From Desulfosporosinus nitroreducens (GTDB lineage Bacteria; Bacillota; Desulfitobacteriia; Desulfitobacteriales; Desulfitobacteriaceae), in the NCBI RefSeq assembly GCF_023897015.1, contig NZ_JAMHFY010000007.1:1-64000 (forward strand): a DNA stretch of 64,000 nt, written 5' to 3'. Of this stretch, positions 16,975 through 24,393 are shown piece after piece. Under the pieces are notes generated by a model. That model saw only the letters and a list, made by a program, of their open reading frames with translations, was not told the DNA's origin and ran no database searches. Position 1 is the stretch's first letter, and every line of letters begins with the position of its first letter. The translations under genes and the position numbers were made by a program.

Positions 16975-18297
16975 TTGCTAAAGCAAGTTTTAACACAACT
17001 AGAGAATGAATTATCAATCTCTCAGACTCAGATCTTAACGATTGCCGCCCTTTTTCAGGCGCACATGGAGCAAGGGTTAAGTGGACGTGTAAGCTCGCTT
17101 AAGATGTTTCCTTCTTATCTTCCGGCTCCGAGCGGCTCCGAGACAGGGACCTTTCTGGCGTTTGATTTTGGGGGTTCGAATCTTCGGGCTGCTGTCGTCA
17201 AGCTTAAGGGAGAGGGAAATTATCAGGAGCAGTACAGACTAGCCCGGCCTTTGTCAGAACCCGAGTCTGGACGGGATTACCGTTCTTCAACTGTGACTGC
17301 TGAAGAGCTCTTTGATTTCCTGGCAGGGATCATTCAAGAAGTGCTTAATAACTCTCCTGAGAATCTCAAGCTCAGTTCTAGCACGTCCGAGCTGATCAGC
17401 TTGGGTTTTGCGTTTTCTTTTCCCTATCGCCAACAAAAGTTAGAGGAAGGAGTTCTCCTCAACTGGAACAAAGAAGTTAAGACTTCCGGGGTGGTCGGAG
17501 AAGACGTCGGCAAATTGCTCTCTGCAGCTCTTATGCGCCGGGGACTTGGCAATGTCGTTAGACCTGCTGCCATTATCAACGACACTGTGGCCAATTTTTT
17601 AACCGCCGCCTATCAAGACCCAACCGTAGACATCGCCTCGATCGTTGGCACAGGGCACAACACCTGCTACCTGGAACCAAAAGCTCCAGGCTTTCCCACT
17701 CATATCATTATTAACACCGAGTCCGGAAATTTCTCTGCCGCTCCAGAAACCACCTATGATCAAATCCTAGATCAGCTAAGCGATAACCCAGGGGAGCAAA
17801 AATTTGAAAAAAAGCTCTCCGGCAAATATCTCGGAGAGCTTTTTCGTCAGATTGTCCTAGATTTTTCTCAGCGGGGGCTGCTTGGCAGACTTAATAACCC
17901 ACCTGCCCCAGCCGACTGGAACCAACCCTATTCCATAAGCGGCAAAGACCTGGCTTTAATTTGTCTGAATGAGGATTCTCACTCACGCCTTGTGCCAAAA
18001 GAAATGGATTTCGCTCTAAAATACATCATTAATCTACTTATAAAACGTTCATCCCGGCTGGTGGCGGCTAGCTTGATCGGGATTGTTCGACATCTAGACC
18101 CACACCTCAACCATCATCACAGTGTAGCAATTGATGGCTCCATGTATAAAGGGATGCCTGGCTATGCACAGGAGCTGACGACTGCTTTAAGCGAAGCATT
18201 AGAGAGCAAAGCCAGTCAGGTCACCGTTAAATTGTCTGCTGGAGGCTCCCTTACCGGTGCAGCCATTGCCGCAGCTTTAGCAAAGCAAATCAAATAG
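16975..18297 (+). CDS. Hexokinase of the eukaryotic (HK) family
   Basis: A 440-residue sugar kinase matching the eukaryotic hexokinase fold, not the bacterial ROK or Glk families. The signatures in order are SLKMFPSYLPAPSGSE, FLAFDFGGSNLRAAVV (phosphate 1), LGFAFSFPYRQQKLEEGVLL and NWNKEVKTSGVVGEDV (sugar binding), INDTVANFLTAAY with the catalytic Asp, IVGTGHNTCYLE, KLSGKYLGELFRQIV and VAIDGSMYKGMPGY. It would phosphorylate glucose released by the preceding glucosidase and feed otsAB. The likely start is a TTG 11 nt behind GGAAGGA; a six-codon mini-ORF (ATG at 16964) overlaps it. It is the last gene of the block. Confidence 0.9.
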   Translation: MLKQVLTQLENELSISQTQILTIAALFQAHMEQGLSGRVSSLKMFPSYLPAPSGSETGTFLAFDFGGSNLRAAVVKLKGEGNYQEQYRLARPLSEPESGRDYRSSTVTAEELFDFLAGIIQEVLNNSPENLKLSSSTSELISLGFAFSFPYRQQKLEEGVLLNWNKEVKTSGVVGEDVGKLLSAALMRRGLGNVVRPAAIINDTVANFLTAAYQDPTVDIASIVGTGHNTCYLEPKAPGFPTHIIINTESGNFSAAPETTYDQILDQLSDNPGEQKFEKKLSGKYLGELFRQIVLDFSQRGLLGRLNNPPAPADWNQPYSISGKDLALICLNEDSHSRLVPKEMDFALKYIINLLIKRSSRLVAASLIGIVRHLDPHLNHHHSVAIDGSMYKGMPGYAQELTTALSEALESKASQVTVKLSAGGSLTGAAIAAALAKQIK

Positions 18298-18425
18298 TCA
18301 CGGCAATAAAGCCCTACTTCATTTCTATGTCTATTTTCATCATTCGCTTAAAACATAAGAATTTTCTTTCTTAATTATATAATCATACCAAACCTGTAAA
18401 ATATCTTGTATGCTGATCTTTCTCC

Positions 18426-18473
18426 AAAAAGAGCATGTTGTTATCTTTAGAAGGTAACACATGCTCTTTTTTT
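18426..18473 (+). terminator. Terminator of the trehalose/hexokinase operon
   Basis: A 13-bp stem (AAAAAGAGCATGT at 18426-18438, ACATGCTCTTTTT starting at 18459) with an inner GTTA/TAAC pair and a T-rich 3' end. It lies 128 bp after hexokinase. Confidence 0.85.
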
Positions 18474-18559
18474 ACATAACATAACTTAACAGCTTAGCCA
18501 AATCCCAAGATAGAGCTTTGCCAAAAATGATTGGAAATTGGCGATAAAGGCATGTTTAT

Positions 18560-18606
18560 ATAAGCAGAGACTCGGCCTTTACCCAGACGGCCGAGTCTCT
18601 GCTTAT
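18560..18606. repeat. 18-bp perfect hairpin of unknown role
   Basis: A perfect 18-bp inverted repeat (ATAAGCAGAGACTCGGCC at 18560-18577 and its complement at 18589-18606) with an 11-nt loop. There is no T-run on either side, and a normal terminator already lies upstream. It may be a structured RNA, a processing site or a relic of an inserted element. Confidence 0.7.
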
Positions 18607-18645
18607 GACAATTATCGAATTGCATTAAGCTGACCACTTATTTAT

Positions 18646-18720
18646 CTATTCCTTAATAAATATATAATATTATATTTACACATAAATAATATAATGACTT
18701 TATGTGTAAATATGGAATAG
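18646..18720. promoter_or_regulatory. Nested palindrome over the YkuK-like gene's probable promoter
   Basis: Inner arms of 15 bp (ATATTTACACATAAA at 18672-18686, complement at 18699-18713) flank 12 nt that include TATAAT at 18690-18695. Outer arms CTATTCC (18646-18652) and GGAATAG (18714-18720) repeat the symmetry. The TATAAT is 80 bp from the gene start. A dyad around a -10 suggests a repressor site; no candidate regulator is adjacent. Confidence 0.55.
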
Positions 18721-18775
18721 CAATTCGTATTTCAGTGCCCCTTGATAATTCGTTCATTTTGAAAGGAGATTATTA

Positions 18776-19249
18776 ATGTACAGTCTGACATACGGAGAAG
18801 TATCTTTTAAGGAAATGGTTTCAATTATCAAAGCTTATTCGGCTCAGGACCCACATATGGAATTTGTAATTGCTGTGGGAACGGATAGCCAAAACTCGAA
18901 CATTACGAAGGTACCTGTTACAGTAGGTATCCATAAAATAACAAACAAGGTCGGAAAAGGTGGCATTTATTTTTATGAAATTATTGAAATCAAAAAAATC
19001 AATAACATACGACAAAAGATATTTTATGAAACAAATATGAGCATTGAGTTAGCTCTTAAATTGAGCCAAACCTTTGAGGAAAGTAATATTCCACACGAAA
19101 TCGAAGTTCACGTTGATGTCGGATACAATGGTCCGACTTCTCAGTACGTTGCGGAAATTAAAGGATGGGTTAAAGCTTGTGGCTTTCAATGTGTGGTTAA
19201 ACCGGACTCTTATATGGCTTCAAGCGTTGCAAACAGGTTATCGAAGTGA
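18776..19249 (+). CDS. YkuK-like DUF458 (RNase H-like) protein
   Basis: A 157-residue protein resembling the DUF458/YkuK family of spore formers. That family has an RNase H-like fold with conserved acidic residues. Here these may be the Asp in AVGTDSQN (about 37), Glu in NMSIELALKLS, and Asp in VHVDVGYNG (about 117). The biochemical role of the family is not established. A good ribosome binding site (GAAAGGAG) precedes the ATG. It is monocistronic and ends 9 bp from the converging phosphonate operon, with no terminator visible between them. Confidence 0.75.
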   Translation: MYSLTYGEVSFKEMVSIIKAYSAQDPHMEFVIAVGTDSQNSNITKVPVTVGIHKITNKVGKGGIYFYEIIEIKKINNIRQKIFYETNMSIELALKLSQTFEESNIPHEIEVHVDVGYNGPTSQYVAEIKGWVKACGFQCVVKPDSYMASSVANRLSK

Positions 19250-19258
19250 CTAATATAG

Positions 19259-20086
19259 TTATGCTTCAAATTTATCTCTAAGGCCTTGCGGCAGGTATTC
19301 AACAGCTTCTTCCCATATTAATGGCGAACGGAAGGCTGCAACTAACAGTTTTCCACAACGGGATCTGGTATCGTCTTTTCTTCGAATCAGAAGCCCTCCG
19401 CCGCGTTGTTCCAGAAAAACCCTGGCTGCTGCAACATCCCATTCATGAACATTTGAAGAAATAAACAGATCGTATTCTCCATTGGCAACCTTGCATAACT
19501 CAAGGGATGCACAACCCAAATATCTGTACGCCTGCACCGTGGACAACATTCCCAAAACATCCATACCCATACCCACAAAATCTCTCATAGTTCTCAAACT
19601 AATGCCAACAACTGCTTTGTTTAACCTCTCCTGCCGATCAGGCAAGATATCTAAGCGATACCCATTCATTATTGCCCCTTCACCGTGCCCTGCAGCGAAC
19701 ATAACCCCGTTAGCTACATCAAAGACCAGGCCAAAAATCGGCTTTTCGCCTAAGTACAGGGCTAGTGATATGGCGTAATCCTTGCCAAAACGGTAATAAT
19801 TGATGGTGCCGTCGATGGGATCGATTACCCAGGTATAACCGCTAAGATCCGAAATGGCCCAGGTCTGGCATTCCTCTGCTAATATTCCATGCCCAGGGTA
19901 CTTTTCCAGGATAGCCTTTACTAATAGTTTCTCAATAAGTAAATCATGTTCCGTAACAAGGTCCATCTGGGATGTTTTTTCCCTCACTTTAATTACCGAA
20001 CGTTTATGTTCTTGTTTCAATTTAGTCCCAGCAGAATGTATTAAAATGTTAGCAAAGTCATACATTTCTCTTTCTTCAACGTTCAT
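19259..20086 (-). CDS. Inositol monophosphatase family phosphatase
   Basis: About 275 residues. Metal-binding motifs are AEECQTW (the usual GEE/AEE), WVIDPIDGTINYY and HEWDVAAARVF, the signature of Mg-dependent, Li-sensitive sugar phosphatases (IMPase, FBPase, CysQ). The frame is open to 20215, but that would overlap the PHP gene, and similarity starts only near the ATG at 20086 (MNVEEREMYDFANILIHSAG). It is the last gene of the phosphonate cluster, 37 bp after the PHP gene. A role in removing a phosphate from a ribose bisphosphate intermediate is possible but unproven; inositol phosphate or PAP are alternatives. Confidence 0.85.
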   Translation of the reverse strand: MNVEEREMYDFANILIHSAGTKLKQEHKRSVIKVREKTSQMDLVTEHDLLIEKLLVKAILEKYPGHGILAEECQTWAISDLSGYTWVIDPIDGTINYYRFGKDYAISLALYLGEKPIFGLVFDVANGVMFAAGHGEGAIMNGYRLDILPDRQERLNKAVVGISLRTMRDFVGMGMDVLGMLSTVQAYRYLGCASLELCKVANGEYDLFISSNVHEWDVAAARVFLEQRGGGLLIRRKDDTRSRCGKLLVAAFRSPLIWEEAVEYLPQGLRDKFEA

Positions 20087-20123
20087 AAAACTTAACCCTT
20101 TCTGGACTGATATTTGCAGGCCA

Positions 20124-20966
20124 TCACTTATTTTTCCTGGATAACAATTCGTTGATACATTCTTTATCCAGTTCAGGGCATCCCAATTCAACCGGTTTCT
20201 CCCCATAAAAGCCATGAAAGTCCGACCCGCCTGTTATGATCAGATTGTGTTTTTGGGCATAGCGCAAGGACGTTTGCCGGTCCTCTTCATTATGACTGGG
20301 ATGATATAATTCAATTCCTTCCAGTCCTAACTCCACCCAATCATCAATCGCATCAAAATTCCTAAGCTGGCCCGGATGAGCAAGAACGGCTATCCCTCCA
20401 GCCTCTCTGACAGTCCGAATCGCCGTCTGAGCGTCAACGTATTCCAGCTTAATGTAGGCAATTCCTTGAGGCTCAGAAGTGCCCCCTCTTTGAAAAAGCT
20501 TTTTGTACAGATCACCATAAATGCTCTCGCAATAGCCTTTTTCCAGTAAAGCATGCATTATATGCTGTTTATAGACACCGGTTCCCCCTTCATACTTCTG
20601 AACAGCCTCCCAAGATATATCATACCCAGCATCCATAACCTTTCTCACCATATCATGAGACGCCTGGTTTCTGCTTTGGATGAGAGATGTGCAAAGCAGG
20701 TCCAGAGCAGGATGCCCGGGTTCAATATACATGCCAAGTATATGCGCTCTCTTATTTCTCTGATAATCATAGGCAGATATCTCTATCCCCGGTACGATGC
20801 CTACCCCTATTTCCTGTCCAAGAGATACCGCTTCCTGTAAACCTTTAGTGGTATCATGATCCGTAATGGCAAGATGTGTAATTCCCTTTTTCTTGGCAAG
20901 TCTAATAACTTCATCAGTGCTGAGGGAGTTATCCGAGATTTTTGTGTGTACGTGTAAATCAATCAT
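20124..20966 (-). CDS. PHP domain phosphoesterase (PhnPP-like cyclic phosphate dihydrolase)
   Basis: A 280-residue PHP protein with the metal ligands in order: DLHVHTKISDNSLS at the N-terminus, AITDHDT, VLAHPGQ and GGSDFHG. A PHP enzyme of Eggerthella lenta (Elen0235, called PhnPP) hydrolyses the ribose 1,2-cyclic phosphate formed by C-P lyase. The presence of this gene in a C-P lyase operon that shows neither phnP nor phnN makes the same role likely. The ATG at 20966 is 9 nt behind GAGG and overlaps the end of the preceding acetyltransferase frame by 8 nt. Confidence 0.85.
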   Translation of the reverse strand: MIDLHVHTKISDNSLSTDEVIRLAKKKGITHLAITDHDTTKGLQEAVSLGQEIGVGIVPGIEISAYDYQRNKRAHILGMYIEPGHPALDLLCTSLIQSRNQASHDMVRKVMDAGYDISWEAVQKYEGGTGVYKQHIMHALLEKGYCESIYGDLYKKLFQRGGTSEPQGIAYIKLEYVDAQTAIRTVREAGGIAVLAHPGQLRNFDAIDDWVELGLEGIELYHPSHNEEDRQTSLRYAQKHNLIITGGSDFHGFYGEKPVELGCPELDKECINELLSRKNK

Positions 20967-21401
20967 TTTTACCAACCTCAATCATAAAACTGATTCCATG
21001 CTGCCGGAAACCAAGTTGCTCATAAAACTTATGAGCTTCTATCCTTTTTTTGTTACTGGAGAGCATAAGCTTGTAGCAGTTTTCCTCTTTTGCCTTTTCC
21101 ATGACGAATTGCATCAGTTTGCTTCCAATGCGCGTCCTCTATACTCCTGACTTACGATCATGCTTTCTGCAAGAGCGAGTTTTGCACCCTTATGCCCTAA
21201 ATTGTCAATGATGATCAGACTGCAGGTTGCAATAATTCGTCGGTTTTCTTCAACAACGTAAACTTCATAGTACGGATATTTAACCATTTCCCGCCATATT
21301 GCCTGAGCCTCACCGGAACTTATCCCGTCTTCTCCATCCATCCCTTTTAGAAGCTCTCTTACATCTGGCAGATCAGACTCCATGGCCTGTCTGATCAACA
21401 T
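20959..21401 (-). pseudogene. GNAT acetyltransferase (PhnO-like), frameshifted
   Basis: The gene starts at ATG 21401, overlapping the phnM stop, with LIRQAMESDLPDVRELL, and reads through to SQEYRGRALEAN and a stop at 21114. The rest of a GNAT domain continues in the -1 frame: after the acetyl-CoA loop EYRGR it reads RIGSKLMQFVMEKAKEEN, then SNKKRIEAHKFYEQLGF, and ends at 20959. Re-reading one C at about 21130-21135 (GCGCG) restores a full protein of about 147 residues with the R-x-x-G/R-x-G/A motif. GNAT proteins in phn operons acetylate aminoalkylphosphonates. This is either a single-base deletion in the strain or a sequencing error. Confidence 0.85.
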
Positions 21402-22603
21402 ACAATGTCAACTCTTTCCGTGTTATTTAATACCTGGGAGTCCGCTTGAAAAATAATATTCCCACCTACCAAGGTTTTCCGAAGTATGGGATAATCCTGA
21501 TGCATTTCAACAATCAGCAGATCAGCCGATTTTCCCACTTCTACAGTTCCGACGTCATTATCAATCCCCAATGCTTGAGCAGGGTTCAAGGTCACCATTT
21601 TAACTGCTTCAGTGAAATTAATCCCTTCCTTGACCAGACGAAAAACTGCTGGCAGCATAGCACTCGGGAGATAGTCAGAACACACAATATTTGCTGCATT
21701 GTTTAAAATAGCATCGATCGCTCTCATGTTATTGCTGTGAGACTTACCGCGGATAATATTGGGAGCACCCACGCAGACATTAATTCCTTGGGATCTGGCG
21801 TAGACGGCAGTATCAAGATTGATAGGAAACTCACTGACTGTCCCTCCACACGCAAGCAGAGTATCGATTTTCCCTCTTGTATCATCGTCATGAAAGGCCA
21901 ATTTAATCCCTTGATTTTTGGCTATTTTGGCCAAACTAACAAGTTTAAACCAATCAATCTTGGCCCGGCACTCGAAGGTCTTGTCTAGAAAGTCATCAAC
22001 TTCCTGCTCTTTTTTGCCATGCTGTTGTATGGTAAAGTTTTTAAGCGCTTGGGCATCTTTAAACTGGCCCTGACCTGGAGTATGGTCCATATAGGATATC
22101 AAATCTATGCTCTTATCCTTAATAAGGCCTTCCAGGGTACTAACTCCCGCTAGAAAGGTCAGCTCATATCTGAGATGTATTTTATGATTGATCATTGGAC
22201 GAGTTTGTTTGAGCTTGTTAATGGTATTGATAACCTCGATAACCATGTCAACGTTTCGTACTCCCCATTCGTCACTCATGGTAAGAGAATGGTACATTGT
22301 TGTAATACCGCTGACGGCAAGCTTTTTTTCCAACTCGTAGAAGGCCATATTGATAGGAAATAAGGTATTTGGCCTTGGTTGTATCTCTTTTTCGATTGAA
22401 TCACTGTGCAGATCTATCATTCCAGGCATAACATAACAACCTTCAACATCAAGCATCGTAATATCTGAATAACAATTAATTCTCGGAAAATCGTTTTCTG
22501 CCACCTCTGAAATTCTATTACCCTCAATAAGGATATACCCTTTAACGACTTTCTCAGGCAAAACAATCTGTGCGTTATAAATGCATATTCTTTTTGTTCT
22601 CAT
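21395..22603 (-). CDS. phnM: Alpha-D-ribose 1-methylphosphonate 5-triphosphate diphosphatase
   Basis: A 402-residue amidohydrolase-superfamily protein. PhnM removes pyrophosphate from the ribose 1-phosphonate 5-triphosphate made by PhnGHIL, giving the substrate of PhnJ. It begins with the short N-terminal beta domain, then VMPGMIDLHSDSIEKEIQPRP with the metal-binding His residues, AFHDDDT with a catalytic His/Asp, GAPNIIRGKSHS and the closing VTLNPAQALGIDNDVGTVEVGKSADLLIVE. It follows phnE and overlaps the acetyltransferase gene by 7 nt. Confidence 0.94.
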   Translation of the reverse strand: MRTKRICIYNAQIVLPEKVVKGYILIEGNRISEVAENDFPRINCYSDITMLDVEGCYVMPGMIDLHSDSIEKEIQPRPNTLFPINMAFYELEKKLAVSGITTMYHSLTMSDEWGVRNVDMVIEVINTINKLKQTRPMINHKIHLRYELTFLAGVSTLEGLIKDKSIDLISYMDHTPGQGQFKDAQALKNFTIQQHGKKEQEVDDFLDKTFECRAKIDWFKLVSLAKIAKNQGIKLAFHDDDTRGKIDTLLACGGTVSEFPINLDTAVYARSQGINVCVGAPNIIRGKSHSNNMRAIDAILNNAANIVCSDYLPSAMLPAVFRLVKEGINFTEAVKMVTLNPAQALGIDNDVGTVEVGKSADLLIVEMHQDYPILRKTLVGGNIIFQADSQVLNNTERVDIVC

Positions 22604-22659
22604 CTGTTTATTCTCCTTGCGTTACAATGATATATCTACTCTATTACCATTCCGTGCTA

Positions 22660-22673
22660 GTGAACTCGTTCAC
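22660..22673. repeat. GTGAACTCGTTC core, copy 1
   Basis: The palindrome GTGAACTCGTTCAC lies between phnE and phnM. Its core GTGAACTCGTTC recurs at 25264-25275 and, as GAACTCGTTC, at the start of the two larger repeats at 40373 and 41726, always in the same orientation. It may be a fragment of that repeat family. Confidence 0.5.
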
Positions 22674-22690
22674 TAAAGATGAAGATTAGA

Positions 22691-23608
22691 TTAAATACTT
22701 TTTTGCAGCTTCCCCTTAATATTCGTAGAAAACACCTCAAGAACAATCGCAATGGCTATAATGAGATAGGTGATAAAACCGACTTCCCTCAGATCGAAAT
22801 AAAAACCGCCGGCCATGAACAGATCAAAGCCAATTCCCCCTGCTCCGGCTGCCGCACCCATGGCAACGGCATTAGCAAAATTGATTTCAAATCTCAAAAA
22901 AGTCCAAGAAAGCAAATAGGTAACTGAAGAAGGGATAACCGCCTGAAAAACAATCTGCCACCAGTTGGCACCGCTGGCCATCAGCGCTTCGATAACACTT
23001 CTGTCCAAGTCTTCAAACGACTCGGAATAAGCCTTCGTTAAATAGCTGATTGAATGAAAGCTCATGCCGATAATCGCGGCAGCACTGCCCAGCCCGGCAG
23101 CCACTGCAAAAATCAAAACCCATAAAATTGTTGGCACTGCTCGGATGATAGCGACAAAGCCTTTAATAAGATTGGTAACTTGCTTGGGAGCCAAATTCTG
23201 GGCGGCCAGCAGTCCCAATAACAAAGCGACAATTCCACCGATCAAGGTTGTTAAGAAGGCCAGCCCTAAAGTCACCACAACATTGTAGAAAGCTTCTCCT
23301 AAAGTAAAACGCTGAGCATAGGGGTTCAGAAGCATCGTCTTAAAATTGACGAAGGTATCGGTAAAACCCTTGAGAACATCAATACTCTGATAATCAAGCG
23401 TTGAGAAAAAATAGATAGTCAATACTGTTAAAAACAGTATTACTGTCCGCATGGCGATAGACGCCCTATCCAGGAGTTTGATTGGGCCAAAGTTTATAGT
23501 ATCTTTAGTTAGGAACAATTCTTTAAAGGAGGTATGTCTATCTTCATAACTGCTTAATTGCTCACAAATGTTATTTGTTTCTTGAACGATTAATTCTTTA
23601 AATTGCAT
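22691..23608 (-). CDS. phnE: Phosphonate ABC transporter permease, second copy
   Basis: A 305-residue permease with an N-terminal cytoplasmic extension of about 50 residues, then six hydrophobic segments. It has the binding-protein-dependent transport signature (EALMASGANWWQIVFQAVIP, the EAA loop that contacts the PhnC ATPase). It pairs with the neighbouring 261-residue PhnE to form a heterodimeric channel. A GTG at 23611 or ATG at 23608 can start translation; both follow GGAGGG. Confidence 0.93.
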   Translation of the reverse strand: MQFKELIVQETNNICEQLSSYEDRHTSFKELFLTKDTINFGPIKLLDRASIAMRTVILFLTVLTIYFFSTLDYQSIDVLKGFTDTFVNFKTMLLNPYAQRFTLGEAFYNVVVTLGLAFLTTLIGGIVALLLGLLAAQNLAPKQVTNLIKGFVAIIRAVPTILWVLIFAVAAGLGSAAAIIGMSFHSISYLTKAYSESFEDLDRSVIEALMASGANWWQIVFQAVIPSSVTYLLSWTFLRFEINFANAVAMGAAAGAGGIGFDLFMAGGFYFDLREVGFITYLIIAIAIVLEVFSTNIKGKLQKSI

Positions 23609-24393
23609 CACAAAATCACCCTCCTGACATTATTTGATACAAGTTCAATGACAATAACGGTAATCACGATCAATAACACAACTAGGCTGGCTGCATGGTA
23701 ATCAAACCTTTTGTAATACAAATCAAAGGAGAACCCGATACCCGTTCCGGTTAGAACTCCAACCAGGGTAGCGTCACGGATATTGGTTTCAATCATGTAC
23801 AATAACCAACTGATCATTTGCGGCATGCTGGCTGGCAGTACTGCCTGAAAAATTATATGAAAATAACTGGCCCCAGTCGCTTGCAAAGCTTCAATCGAGT
23901 TATTTCCCACTTCATCAATCGTTTCCATAAAGGCACGTGTCAGAAACCCTAGAGAACCAAAAAATATGGCGAGGTAACCCGTCAGTGGGCTTTGGCTAAA
24001 CGAAATCATCAAAACCATAGCCCAAGCAACAATGGGTATATTCCGAAAGAGAGAGGCTATTCCCCTACTTACAATACTAAATATACGGTTAATTCTTGTC
24101 GTCTGGGAGCCTGCCAAGGATAAGACTAAGGCAAGAACTGCTGCTACAGTTGTTGCCGCAATGGACATCAACACTGTTTCCTGCAATTTGGGAAATATCT
24201 CGGGCAGTATCCTTAATGACTCGGCATCAGGATAGAAATTGCTTCCTCCCCAGATTACTGCCTTGGTGATGCTGGTAAAGCCTTTTATCACATCATATTC
24301 AGTGATAATAATCGAACCAACTGAAAGAATCAATAATGCTAAAAAGAATACAAGATTGCCATTTCTTCGTTTAGTAAAAATATCATCCCGCAT
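23608..24393 (-). CDS. phnE: Phosphonate ABC transporter permease, first copy
   Basis: A 261-residue inner-membrane permease with about six helices and the EAA loop EALQATGASYFHIIFQAVLP. It is the shorter of two tandem PhnE proteins; two-permease phosphonate importers are common in Firmicutes. The ATG follows AGGAGAAAGAC and overlaps phnC by 11 nt; its 3' end overlaps the second phnE. Confidence 0.93.
   Translation of the reverse strand: MRDDIFTKRRNGNLVFFLALLILSVGSIIITEYDVIKGFTSITKAVIWGGSNFYPDAESLRILPEIFPKLQETVLMSIAATTVAAVLALVLSLAGSQTTRINRIFSIVSRGIASLFRNIPIVAWAMVLMISFSQSPLTGYLAIFFGSLGFLTRAFMETIDEVGNNSIEALQATGASYFHIIFQAVLPASMPQMISWLLYMIETNIRDATLVGVLTGTGIGFSFDLYYKRFDYHAASLVVLLIVITVIVIELVSNNVRRVIL

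Noticed and set aside
18530-18610. Cyclic di-GMP or similar riboswitch before the YkuK-like gene
   Set aside because: The words GATAAAGG and a long hairpin are present, but the conserved GGCAAACC-type core and the second helix are absent.
21114-21150. Programmed -1 frameshift in the acetyltransferase gene
   Set aside because: There is no slippery heptamer of the X XXY YYZ type at GACGCGCATT and no obvious downstream pseudoknot; a one-base deletion or sequencing error is simpler.
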